NCBI GenBank assembly: GCA_964417785.1
Contig: CAYQJO010000224.1
Span: 1 to 6,997, forward strand
Length of the DNA stretch: 6,997 nucleotides
Reading direction: 5' to 3'
Source of the DNA: DAOTUL01 sp034437435
GTDB lineage: Bacteria > Chloroflexota > Anaerolineae > Aggregatilineales > Phototrophicaceae
Positions 1 through 6,477 of this stretch are shown in pieces. Below the pieces are notes generated by a model, which was not told where the DNA came from, searched no databases, and saw only the letters and a program-made list of their open reading frames with translations. The stretch's first letter is position 1. The number at the start of each line of letters is the position of its first letter. The position numbers and the translations under genes are program-made.

Positions 1-487
1 CTTCCGCCAGATCGGTCGTATCCAGCACATGGACGCCATCGTAATCGCGGATGGCCCATTCACGCGTGAGTCCGCCCAATGCCAGCGCCCGCTCATACGG
101 ATCGTGGTAACGCGCTCCCATGTTGATATGCAGGCGGTGCAACATGGCATCCAGGCCGATCACCAGACAGATGACCGGCCCGGTTGATTGCAGGCGCGTC
201 AGATGATCCGTATGGACCAGCGTCCGCCCGCTGATGTAGATGACCGAACCGCGCCGCAGCATCGCCTCCGAGACGATTTCGGCCTCAATCGATTTGAGCC
301 GGGTCTCACCGTAGTAATCGCGGATTTGATCGACCGGCAGTCCCACCCGGTCCGCGATTTCCGTCTCCACGTTGACAAAGGGCATCCGCAGATGGGAAGC
401 GATCTGTCTCGCCAGCGCCAGTTGATTCGGCCCGATATAGCCGGTCACGATCAGATTGCGATACGAGAAAGGCAGAAAGTCGGTCAT
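1..487 (-). CDS. Shikimate-kinase-like P-loop-fold protein, catalytically degenerate, partial (3' end beyond window)
   Basis: I read 162 residues from ATG at 487 leftward with no stop. The plan resembles a shikimate kinase: a beta strand (NLIVTG), a glycine loop, a helix, an acidic strand, a GE box (G60 E61), and a C-terminal LDTTDL segment resembling the family's VDT..L. The loop is GYIGPNQL (residues 16-23), whereas active kinases have GxxGxGK[ST]; the Lys is Gln22 and the Ser/Thr is Leu23. The DxD that binds metal and shikimate is N39-x-E41, the shikimate-binding FR is L64-K65, and the GGG loop is SGR. Phosphoryl transfer by the usual mechanism is therefore unlikely; a binding or regulatory role is inferred. 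The start overlaps the HAD stop as ATGA, and the nearest GGA is 12 nt upstream, so translational coupling is likely. It is the last visible gene of the SDR-HAD operon. Another P-loop kinase-fold ancestry is possible. Confidence 0.75.
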   Translation of the reverse strand, partial: MTDFLPFSYRNLIVTGYIGPNQLALARQIASHLRMPFVNVETEIADRVGLPVDQIRDYYGETRLKSIEAEIVSEAMLRRGSVIYISGRTLVHTDHLTRLQSTGPVICLVIGLDAMLHRLHINMGARYHDPYERALALGGLTREWAIRDYDGVHVLDTTDLAE

Positions 488-1233
488 TTGAACCAGTTAT
501 CCAATATCGGCGGCAGTTCCAGCAGGCTTTCGATTATGGCGTCAGCCTCAACGCCGTCCGCATGGCGCAGTTTCCCCGGCTTGTAGCGCAGCACCCCGCG
601 CATACCGATCTGCTGCGCCCCACCGATGTCGTCCAGCAGATTGTCGCCCACAAAGACAGCCTCCGACGGCTGCAATTCCAGACAATCCAGCGCGGCCTGG
701 AAGATCGATGGATGGGGTTTGAGATACCCCACATCGGCTGCCGAGAAACGGCAGTCGGGGAAATAGTGCAGCAAACCATGATCGTCCAGTTCAACATCGC
801 GCATCCACATCGACTGGAAGGCGTTGGTGATAAGTCCAAACTTCAAACCCTGCTTCTGAAAATGGTCCAGTGCTTCGAACACGTCCGGGAACACATCGAC
901 CTCCGCGAACGCCCGCCAGTCGTAGACTCGCAGACATGCGCCCTCGTCCACCACGTCTTCCGACAGACCACAGGTGACCGCTGCCTGTACCAATGCGGTT
1001 CCCATACGGGGTGCAATCCGGGTTTCGCTGGCCTGGAACCATGCCCGGTAGGCAAAGTCGAAGTAGGCTTTCTTGTACGCCGCTGCATCGCCATTGAGCG
1101 GACCCAGAGAAGTCAGGTATTGGTAAACCTTGTTGAGATGGACATCCTCAATGGCCTCCCATTGATGGTTGTCATGCAACTGGCCCCAATCGATGAGGGT
1201 GTCGTCTAAATCAAACAGTATGGCTCTGAGCAT
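484..1233 (-). CDS. HAD-superfamily hydrolase, subfamily IA
   Basis: A 249-residue phosphatase-type HAD protein, a typical length for subfamily IA. All four motifs are present: motif I FDLDDTL near the N-terminus (nucleophile D8, acid/base D10), motif II LITNA (T136), motif III lysine K172 in LKPHPSIF, and motif IV VFVGDNLLDD (D197, D201/D202) for Mg2+. A helical cap lies between motifs I and II, as in C1-cap enzymes. It is expected to be a cytosolic Mg-dependent phosphatase or nucleotidase; the substrate cannot be read from sequence. I chose ATG 1233 because motif I then starts at residue 7; the in-frame GTG at 1254 adds seven unneeded residues and has no ribosome-binding site. The start lies 23 bp inside the end of the upstream SDR gene, and the stop overlaps the downstream gene by 4 bp, so the three are co-translated from one mRNA. 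Confidence 0.93.
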   Translation of the reverse strand: MLRAILFDLDDTLIDWGQLHDNHQWEAIEDVHLNKVYQYLTSLGPLNGDAAAYKKAYFDFAYRAWFQASETRIAPRMGTALVQAAVTCGLSEDVVDEGACLRVYDWRAFAEVDVFPDVFEALDHFQKQGLKFGLITNAFQSMWMRDVELDDHGLLHYFPDCRFSAADVGYLKPHPSIFQAALDCLELQPSEAVFVGDNLLDDIGGAQQIGMRGVLRYKPGKLRHADGVEADAIIESLLELPPILDNWFK

Positions 1234-2188
1234 CCGTGACCGCCATTGCTGCACGCCAGGAGAGCAAAACCTGCTCGATCCCGTCGTCGTTTGTCGGAAA
1301 TTTCAGGGTCCAACCCAGTTCGTTTTTGGCTTTCTGGCTGTCGGGCCTGGAGGAAAACGCCAGCAACGGCGCATCCTGCCGGGCTGCGAACACACGCATC
1401 AGGAACCCCGGCATCTTGCCCGACGGGTTAATTCCCATCGATGATGAGAAAAGATGCAAGAACGCCTGGGTGGTCATGGGGGTGTCGTTGACGATATTGA
1501 ATACCGCATTCTCTGGCTGCTGCTCGACCATCAGGCGGACGGCATGCGCCAGGTCTTCAGCGTGAACCCAACCGGCATGGTTGTCGTCCGCCGCCACCGG
1601 GCGTCCGGCACGGAGCGCCAGCGCCAATCGATCCAGGTTGGCCGACTCGGAGCCGTACACATAGCCAGCACGCAGCACACCCGCCGGAGTTGTACTCGCC
1701 ATAACCGCCGCCTCTGCCGTCTTTGCCGCCTTCGCCATCTCGCCATCCGCCTTAAGTTCGGCGCTCTCGTCCACGAGAGCGCCATGCTGGTCGCCGTAGA
1801 GAAACGCATAGCTCAGGTGCAGAAAATAACTCGCGCCGGTGGCTTCGGCACACTCAACCATTCTGGCGGTACCGTCTTGCAGCATGGCTGGTGAATAGTC
1901 ACGGTTGGACTGAAATGGTATGTCATTCGCGTGTTGTGGTGCGGTGTGGACGACGATGTTCGCTTTCGCCAGCGCCATCATCGCCTTGATCTCGCCGGTC
2001 TGTTCCGGATCACAATATACCGGTCGCCCACCGTCGGCCCGAATCTTCTCGGCGTCGCGGCGGTTTGCAGCCATCGCCGTGACCGCGTAACCCGCCGCAC
2101 TAAGCTGGCGCGTTACGGCGCGTCCGGTAGGGCTGCTCCCGGCGCTGATAAAGACGCTCTTGCTTTCTTGCTGGTTTTGATTGTCCAC
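1211..2188 (-). CDS. Extended SDR, NAD-dependent epimerase/dehydratase-like protein
   Basis: A 325-residue Rossmann-fold protein of the extended SDR class. Visible landmarks are an N-terminal nucleotide loop SAGSSPTG (residues 15-22), a VHTAP strand, LHLSYAFLYG (S126 as the usual active-site Ser), a K156..E159 pair, RAGYVYG, WVHAEDLAHA (208 region) and a late ELGW (290-293), the order seen in epimerases and NAD(P)H-dependent sugar or steroid-type SDRs. Two things are odd: the glycine loop departs from TGxxGxxG, and the residue four before K156, normally the catalytic Tyr, is Ala152. Cofactor binding is likely, but standard YxxxK catalysis is doubtful. I chose GTG 2188 over the longer open frame (to 2311) because AGGA lies 7 nt upstream (2196-2199), a promoter at 2223-2251 would start transcription near 2216, and the longer version would add 41 residues with no family resemblance. 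It is the first gene of the minus operon; the substrate is unknown. Confidence 0.85.
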   Translation of the reverse strand: MDNQNQQESKSVFISAGSSPTGRAVTRQLSAAGYAVTAMAANRRDAEKIRADGGRPVYCDPEQTGEIKAMMALAKANIVVHTAPQHANDIPFQSNRDYSPAMLQDGTARMVECAEATGASYFLHLSYAFLYGDQHGALVDESAELKADGEMAKAAKTAEAAVMASTTPAGVLRAGYVYGSESANLDRLALALRAGRPVAADDNHAGWVHAEDLAHAVRLMVEQQPENAVFNIVNDTPMTTQAFLHLFSSSMGINPSGKMPGFLMRVFAARQDAPLLAFSSRPDSQKAKNELGWTLKFPTNDDGIEQVLLSWRAAMAVTDAQSHTV

Positions 2189-2195
2189 AATCCCA

Positions 2196-2199
2196 TCCT
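2196..2199 (-). promoter_or_regulatory. Ribosome-binding site deciding the SDR start
   Basis: On the minus strand AGGA (within AGGATGGGA) precedes GTG 2188 by 7 nt. It supports the GTG start over the upstream in-frame starts, which would lie upstream of the predicted transcription start. Confidence 0.6.
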
Positions 2200-2222
2200 G
2201 ATTGGTCTGAAACACAACCTTG

Positions 2223-2251
2223 ATTATGCCACTATAGGACTGAGCAATCAA
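2223..2251 (-). promoter_or_regulatory. Sigma70-type promoter of the SDR-HAD-kinase-like operon
   Basis: Reading the minus strand, TTGATT (2246-2251) is followed by a 17-bp spacer and CATAAT (2223-2228), 4/6 and 5/6 matches to the -35 and -10 consensus. The predicted start near 2216 gives a leader of about 28 nt before GTG 2188. It overlaps the plus-strand promoter of the carboxypeptidase gene. Found by eye, not tested. Confidence 0.55.
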
Positions 2252-2263
2252 CTCTGCTACAAT
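2236..2263 (+). promoter_or_regulatory. Extended -10 promoter of the M32 carboxypeptidase gene
   Basis: TGCTACAAT at 2255-2263 is a TGn extended -10 with a 5/6 hexamer (TACAAT, 2258-2263). The -35 is weak: AGGACT (2236-2241) at a 16-bp spacing matches 3/6, which is acceptable for an extended -10 promoter. Transcription would start near 2270, about 26 nt before ATG 2296, which also argues against the in-frame TTG start at 2269. Confidence 0.45.
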
Positions 2264-2295
2264 TCCCTTTGAAAATAATTCAAACGGAGACCGTG

Positions 2296-3792
2296 ATGAA
2301 AATCGATGCACTGAAGCAGCGCCTTGCCACCATCAACGACATCAATCAGGCCACTGCCGTTCTCGGCTGGGACCAGCAGGTCAACATGCCGCCGGGTGGA
2401 GCCGAGGCACGCGGGCGTCAACTGGGGACGCTCTCTCAGTTAGCACATGAAATGTTCGTGGCCGAAGAAACACAGCGCCTGCTGGAAGAAGCCGCCGCCG
2501 AAATCGGTGACGGCGATTACGAGTCGGATGATGCCAGTCTGGTACGGGTGGTCCGGCAAGACCTGGAGCAGTCCACCAAAATCCCGGCGCAACTGGTGGC
2601 TGAAATCGCCCGCGTGACGACCATGGCCCACGAAACATGGGCCAACGCACGGGCTGAGAACGACTTCGCCGCGTTTGCCCCCGCCTTGCAGAACGTCCTT
2701 GATCTCACGTTGAAAGTAGCGGAGCATCTGGGTTACAACGAGAACCCTTATGATGCGCTGGTGGATATGTATGACCGGGGCATGACCACCGACCAGATCA
2801 CTGCCATCTTCGACGGGCATCGGGGCGAACTGGTGGAATTGATCGCCGCCGTCAGTGAAGTCGCGGATCGGGTGGATGATTCGCCGGTTCACCAGCACTT
2901 CGACCAGGACAGGCAGCGGACATTTGCGCTGTGGGTGGTGGAGCAGTTTGGCTTCGACTTTCAGCGTGGACGCCAGGACATTGCCGTACATCCTTTCGCC
3001 ACCAGCTTCTCGCGCAACGATGTGCGTCTGACTACCCGGTTTGAGGACGACTTTTTGAATCCAGCCTTGTTTGGTCTGATGCACGAGGCCGGTCACGGTA
3101 TGTACGAGCAGGGTGTGGGGACGTCACTGGAAAGCACACCGCTGGCAAATGGCACCTCGTTGAGCGTCCACGAATCGCAATCCCGCATGTGGGAGAACAT
3201 CGTCGGGCGCAGCAAAGGCTTCTGGAGTTGGGCGCTGCCGAAGCTCAAAGAGACCTTCTCGCAGCTAAGCGACGTCAGCCTGGACGATTTCTACCGGGCC
3301 ATCAACAAAGTCGAGCGGTCATTCATCCGCGTGGAAGCCGATGAGGCCACCTACAACCTGCACATCATGCTGCGCTTTGAACTGGAAAATGATCTGGTCA
3401 ACGGGCGGGTTAAGGTCGCTGATCTGCCGAAGGAGTGGAACAACCGCTTTGAAGCTTTCTTCGGTATCGTGCCGCCGACCGATGCATTGGGTGTTCTGCA
3501 AGATGTCCACTGGTCGGCTGGCAGCATCGGTTACTTCCCGACCTATGCACTGGGCAACCTGCTCTCGGTTCAGTATTACAATCAGGCGGTTAAAGAGCAT
3601 CCGTCCATCCTCGATGAAATCGCCAGCGGCAAATTCGACACGCTGCATAATTGGTTGGTCGAGAACATCCACCAGCACGGGCGCAAGTTCACCACCGACG
3701 AACTGACACGCCGTATCACCGGCGAATCGATGCAATCCGGCCCCTATATCGAATACCTTAAGACCAAGTTCAGCGAGGTTTACGGACTGTAA
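2296..3792 (+). CDS. M32 family metallocarboxypeptidase (thermostable carboxypeptidase 1 type)
   Basis: A 498-residue cytosolic zinc (or cobalt) carboxypeptidase that removes C-terminal amino acids from peptides, with broad specificity apart from Pro in characterised family members. The length is normal for M32. The N-terminus has LGWDQQVNMPPGG, a conserved family opening. The catalytic HEAGH spans residues 263-267 (ligands H263 and H267, general base E264), followed by GMYEQG. The third ligand is E293 in HESQSRMWE, exactly 30 residues after H263 as in the Pyrococcus enzyme. HPFATSFSRNDVRLTTRF, IRVEADEATYNLH and the late QDVHWSAGSIGYFPTY block are also diagnostic. There is no signal peptide. 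ATG 2296 is preferred: GGAG (2286-2289) sits 6 nt upstream, whereas the TTG at 2269 has no such site. It is monocistronic, divergent from the SDR operon and convergent with surE. All key residues are intact. Confidence 0.97.
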   Translation: MKIDALKQRLATINDINQATAVLGWDQQVNMPPGGAEARGRQLGTLSQLAHEMFVAEETQRLLEEAAAEIGDGDYESDDASLVRVVRQDLEQSTKIPAQLVAEIARVTTMAHETWANARAENDFAAFAPALQNVLDLTLKVAEHLGYNENPYDALVDMYDRGMTTDQITAIFDGHRGELVELIAAVSEVADRVDDSPVHQHFDQDRQRTFALWVVEQFGFDFQRGRQDIAVHPFATSFSRNDVRLTTRFEDDFLNPALFGLMHEAGHGMYEQGVGTSLESTPLANGTSLSVHESQSRMWENIVGRSKGFWSWALPKLKETFSQLSDVSLDDFYRAINKVERSFIRVEADEATYNLHIMLRFELENDLVNGRVKVADLPKEWNNRFEAFFGIVPPTDALGVLQDVHWSAGSIGYFPTYALGNLLSVQYYNQAVKEHPSILDEIASGKFDTLHNWLVENIHQHGRKFTTDELTRRITGESMQSGPYIEYLKTKFSEVYGL

Positions 3793-3803
3793 ACGCCATT
3801 ACA

Positions 3804-3826
3804 GGGCGCAGCGTTGTACTGCGCCC
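3804..3826. terminator. Hairpin between convergent genes, probable bidirectional terminator
   Basis: GGGCGCAG (3804-3811) pairs perfectly with CTGCGCCC (3819-3826) around a 7-nt loop. It starts 11 nt after the carboxypeptidase stop and lies 3 nt beyond the surE stop on the other strand, so it can serve both. Neither side has a strong T-run (ATTCTAT on the plus side), so termination may be partial or rely on the hairpin alone. Confidence 0.6.
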
Positions 3827-3829
3827 ATT

Positions 3830-4585
3830 CTATCCCATGTCCAGGTCCCAGGCCGCCAGATCGGCCATGAAATGATGAGCGGTCATATCCAGGTGAATCG
3901 GTGTCAGGCTGGCAAAGCCGTTATCGATGGCCCACAGGTCGGTCCCTGGTTCGTCCAGATTGCCACCGGGCGGATCACCCACGATACGATAAATATCGTC
4001 GGTCTTCTCCAACTCATCCAGATACACCCTTACCCCCTGGCGGGTCAGCCGGATTCCATTGACCGTCGGTGCCGCCGGGATGTTGACGTTGAGAATGGTC
4101 AGTGGTGGCAGAGACCCTTGCAGTGTCTTGCGTACAACCGCTACCGCCACACAGGCAGCGGTTGTATAGTCGGCGACATCATCGGCGTCACGCCGGTCCA
4201 GTGAAAAGGCGACTGCCGGTACGCCGTGAATGCTGGCTTCCAGTGCCGCCGTCACGGTGCCGCTGTAGGTAATGTCCTGGCCCATGTTGGCCCCCCGGTT
4301 GATCCCGCTCACCACCAGGTCTGGCGGCCAGCGATAGGCCCCCAGCGCAGCCAGCGCAATGCAATCCGCCGGCGAACCGCCGACCGCCAGCACCGGTGTG
4401 CCGTCCCGAAGCTGCCGGTGATCGTAAGGAATGTCGGTGAACAGCGTTTTCTTGTGGCCGCTGGCACTCTGGTTGACACTGGGAGCCACTACGCCGACAT
4501 CACCGAACTGGCGCATGGCATCGACCAGTGCCAGAATACCGGGCGCATCATATCCATCATCATTGGTCACGAGAATGTAGGTCAT
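3830..4585 (-). CDS. surE: 5'/3'-nucleotidase SurE
   Basis: A 251-residue protein of usual SurE length. SurE is a cytosolic divalent-metal phosphatase that hydrolyses nucleoside 5'- and 3'-monophosphates and, in E. coli, short polyphosphate. The metal site is complete: D9 and D10 in ILVTNDDGYDAPG, S40 in NQSASG, and N96 in VVSGINRGANMG. GGSPADCIALA and TYSGTVTAALEA, both conserved in the family, are also present. ATG 4585 is chosen because the protein then begins MTYILVTNDDG and GGAG (4592-4595) lies 6 nt upstream; the open frame continues to 4801, but those extra 72 residues overlap the divergent gene and have no family match. Unlike many proteobacteria, it has no pcm or nlpD neighbour; here it stands alone, convergent with the carboxypeptidase gene and divergent from the ParB-like gene. 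It ends in TAG, showing that TAG acts as a normal stop in this genome. Confidence 0.97.
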   Translation of the reverse strand: MTYILVTNDDGYDAPGILALVDAMRQFGDVGVVAPSVNQSASGHKKTLFTDIPYDHRQLRDGTPVLAVGGSPADCIALAALGAYRWPPDLVVSGINRGANMGQDITYSGTVTAALEASIHGVPAVAFSLDRRDADDVADYTTAACVAVAVVRKTLQGSLPPLTILNVNIPAAPTVNGIRLTRQGVRVYLDELEKTDDIYRIVGDPPGGNLDEPGTDLWAIDNGFASLTPIHLDMTAHHFMADLAAWDLDMG

Positions 4586-4614
4586 CAAACGCTCCACAAA
4601 CCTGCAAGACCCGT

Positions 4615-4643
4615 ATCTTATCAAGCTAAACCGGTATTGTACA
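4615..4643 (-). promoter_or_regulatory. Predicted surE promoter
   Basis: On the minus strand, TGTACA (4638-4643, 4/6 to the -35) is followed by a 17-bp spacer and TAAGAT (4615-4620, 4/6), preceded by TGA to make a TGn extended -10. Transcription would start near 4608, about 22 nt before the ATG. The -35 is a 6-bp palindrome shared with the divergent promoter. Confidence 0.45.
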
Positions 4644-4665
4644 CGTATGGCCCAGCGGCTACACT
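4637..4665 (+). promoter_or_regulatory. Predicted promoter of the ParB-like/DUF309 cluster
   Basis: TTGTAC (4637-4642) with a 17-bp spacer and TACACT (4660-4665) match the consensus 3/6 and 4/6. The predicted start near 4672 leaves a leader of about 29 nt before GTG 4701, similar to the other promoters here. The hexamers are weak, so this is a candidate only. Its -35 overlaps the surE -35. Confidence 0.35.
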
Positions 4666-4687
4666 TGAAGGGATCACAACGCATCGT

Positions 4688-4694
4688 AAGGAGG
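4688..4694 (+). promoter_or_regulatory. Perfect Shine-Dalgarno site deciding a GTG start
   Basis: AAGGAGG lies 6 nt before GTG 4701. It is the strongest ribosome-binding site in the window and fixes the ParB-like start at GTG 4701 rather than the in-frame ATG at 4647, which is upstream of the predicted transcription start. Confidence 0.8.
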
Positions 4695-4700
4695 ATTACG

Positions 4701-5675
4701 GTGTCAGAAGATCCAAGCTTCCGCCTGAACCGAATGGCAGGGATAACCAGGTTCCAGGGCGCACGTAATCGGGCGTTCTGGACCGAGATGATAAACCACA
4801 TTCGCGGTAAGCCCGTTGAGTTACTCAGTTTTGATGATATTCGTGAGCGTCTGCGCCTGCGTGAGGAGAGCTACCAGGGCCTGCAAGAGGTCCCACTGGA
4901 TCAAATCGCCGGCAGTGTCGGGCGCTATCGTGAGTTTACGCGTACCTTTCTGCCCCGACGCAACACCATGAAAGAGCGGTGGAGCCGGGTTTATGCCAAA
5001 GCGCACAGCATGGAAGGGCTGCCGCCGATAGAACTCTACAAGATTGGCGATGTGTATTTCGTCCGTGACGGCAATCACCGGGTGTCAGTAGCCCGCCAGA
5101 TCGGTGCGCGGACCATTGAAGCCCATGTGACCGAACTGCCGACGGCGGTGGAACTTCGGGCGGATATGTCACCACAAGAACTGGACGCAGCATCCGCCTA
5201 TGCTGCTTTTCTCGAAGAGACTGGACTGGCTCGCACCCGACCGCATCACCAATCATTGAAACTGAGCGAGGTTTCACGTTATGCTGATCTCCTGGGCCAC
5301 ATCTATCTACACAAGTCCTTCCTGGAACACCACGACCGGCGCGATTATACGGTATTTGAAGCAGCATCTGACTGGTATGATCGTGTTTACCGGCCCGCTG
5401 TAACGCTGATCCGTAAGTACAATATGTTGGATGTGACCGGCATTCGCACGGAGGCCGATCTGTATCTGTGGCTGGTGGATCACCTCAAGGGTATCCGCGA
5501 AGAATTTGGCGATAATGCGCCATCACGCAAAATCAGCCATGCTCTGGTAGACTTCCTGAATGAGCGCAAGCTGCATGTGCCGGAGGACCTGCTGGAAGAG
5601 CGCGATTCATCCATGATCCTCTCGCGTACACAGGTCATGAAGGCGATCCAAGCATCGGACGAAGACCTGGATTGA
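4701..5675 (+). CDS. Uncharacterised protein with a ParB/sulfiredoxin-fold domain (DGNHR box)
   Basis: 324 residues. An N-terminal, mostly helical and charged region of about 60 residues leads into VPLDQIAGSVGRY and a TFLPRR segment. A ParB-N-like core follows at about residues 106-146: LPPIELYKIGDVYFV, then DGNHRVSVARQIG (DGNHR at 123-127), then IEAHVTEL. In ParB-type proteins this position holds the nucleotide-binding GxRR box. The second half (about 185-300) is helical, with WYDRVYRPAV and RTEADLYLWLVDH, and the end is acidic. There is no helix-turn-helix that I can recognise and no ParA partner, so a chromosome-partition role is not supported. It could be a nucleotide-binding regulator or a nuclease-fold protein; the function is unknown. 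GTG 4701 is set by a perfect Shine-Dalgarno. The DUF309 gene starts 24 nt downstream, suggesting co-transcription. Confidence 0.85.
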   Translation: MSEDPSFRLNRMAGITRFQGARNRAFWTEMINHIRGKPVELLSFDDIRERLRLREESYQGLQEVPLDQIAGSVGRYREFTRTFLPRRNTMKERWSRVYAKAHSMEGLPPIELYKIGDVYFVRDGNHRVSVARQIGARTIEAHVTELPTAVELRADMSPQELDAASAYAAFLEETGLARTRPHHQSLKLSEVSRYADLLGHIYLHKSFLEHHDRRDYTVFEAASDWYDRVYRPAVTLIRKYNMLDVTGIRTEADLYLWLVDHLKGIREEFGDNAPSRKISHALVDFLNERKLHVPEDLLEERDSSMILSRTQVMKAIQASDEDLD

Positions 5676-5699
5676 ATTACAGTGTTGGATGTATAAATT

Positions 5700-6458
5700 G
5701 TGAAACCAAAGATCGTTCTCACCGGCAGTTTGCCCGACTGGTACGGCCCAATCTGGCAGCAAATCGAACCCGATTATGCCCTGCGTCACCACACCGACCA
5801 TGACCGCTATGTCTCGCGATTGGCCGATGATCGGGTTGCGCTGATCCTGGTCAACGGTGATGACCCGGACTGGCGCTTCTGGACAGCCACACCCAAAAGC
5901 AGTCCAGCTACCCGTCGCATTCCCATTTTTGTCATCAGTGACGATCCCACCATCCGTGAACAGGCGCTGCTGTCGGGGGCCGATATGGTGTTGACTGTGG
6001 ACGACTTCCGCAAAGACCTGCGACGGTTGGTGCGGGATTTTGCCCGTGTCATCGATCCGGCCCGATTGGAACAACTGGACTGCGAATGTCAGGAGCCTTT
6101 GCCGCCGCTGGCGCTTCAGGGCTTCGCCCAGTTCAACCAGGGCGAATTCTACAAGCAGCACGATTCGTTTGAAGAGTTGTGGATGGCGACTGATGGCCCC
6201 GTGCGCGATCTTTACCGGGCCATCTTGCAGGTCGGTGTCGCCTATTACCAGATTTTGCGCGGCAATCATCGGGGCGCTCGCAAGATGCTGCTACGCAGTG
6301 TTCAATGGCTGGCAGTGTTGCCCGATGAATGTCAGGGGGTTGATGTCAAGACGCTCCGTGAGGATTCGTATCGCGTGCGTGCCGAACTGGAAAAACTGCC
6401 AGAAGATGAGATCGACCGTTTTGACAAAAACCTGCTCAAGCCGATCAAAATGATGTAA
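5700..6458 (+). CDS. Pseudo-receiver domain fused to DUF309
   Basis: 252 residues in two parts. Residues 1-118 follow the CheY receiver pattern: KIVLTG strand, VALILVNGDD strand, IPIFVISDD strand with S80, GADMVLT, then a closing helix. The phosphorylation residues are missing: no acidic pair after strand 1, Asn52 where the acceptor Asp should be, and Val100 where the Lys should be. Residues from about 140 to 205 match DUF309: FYKQHDSFEELW (H154, E158, E159, W161), LYRAILQVGVAYYQ and RGNHRGARKMLL. DUF309 is a small helical domain of unknown function with a conserved His/Glu motif. The protein is probably cytosolic, sensing or relaying something through a phosphorylation-independent receiver fold. 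GTG 5700 is the only workable start: nearby alternatives (5682, 5689) hit stops. Its ribosome-binding site is weak (GGA, 10 nt away). It follows the ParB-like gene by 24 nt. Confidence 0.88.
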   Translation: MKPKIVLTGSLPDWYGPIWQQIEPDYALRHHTDHDRYVSRLADDRVALILVNGDDPDWRFWTATPKSSPATRRIPIFVISDDPTIREQALLSGADMVLTVDDFRKDLRRLVRDFARVIDPARLEQLDCECQEPLPPLALQGFAQFNQGEFYKQHDSFEELWMATDGPVRDLYRAILQVGVAYYQILRGNHRGARKMLLRSVQWLAVLPDECQGVDVKTLREDSYRVRAELEKLPEDEIDRFDKNLLKPIKMM

Positions 6459-6477
6459 CGGTTCCTTAAAAATCGTC

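Noticed and set aside
562..1209. 215-residue plus-strand open frame opposite the HAD gene
   Set aside because: It is the antisense shadow of a gene with all four HAD motifs; the product has no family features and a His/Gln/Arg-rich composition typical of reverse frames.
1699..1750. Repeat-like GCC-rich run on the plus strand
   Set aside because: It is the reverse of an Ala/Lys-rich helix (AKAAKTAEAAV) in the SDR; codon repetition explains it, and there is no true repeat unit.
2189..2311. 41-residue N-terminal extension of the SDR
   Set aside because: It would lie upstream of the predicted transcription start, overlaps the divergent gene's start, and lacks SDR similarity; GTG 2188 has a good ribosome-binding site.
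2440..3096. 218-residue minus-strand open frame inside the M32 gene
   Set aside because: It lies opposite intact carboxypeptidase coding sequence including HEAGH and shows no recognisable domain or ribosome-binding site.
4226..4768. 180-residue plus-strand open frame over surE and the intergenic region
   Set aside because: It overlaps the surE active-site coding region in antisense and would run through the ParB-like start; no family features.
4701..5675. Chromosome-partition ParB
   Set aside because: No HTH or parS-binding domain is seen, there is no parA neighbour, and the box is GNHR, not GERR.
5607..6269. 220-residue minus-strand open frame opposite the DUF309 gene
   Set aside because: It is antisense to a clear receiver/DUF309 protein; length alone is weak evidence in GC-rich DNA.
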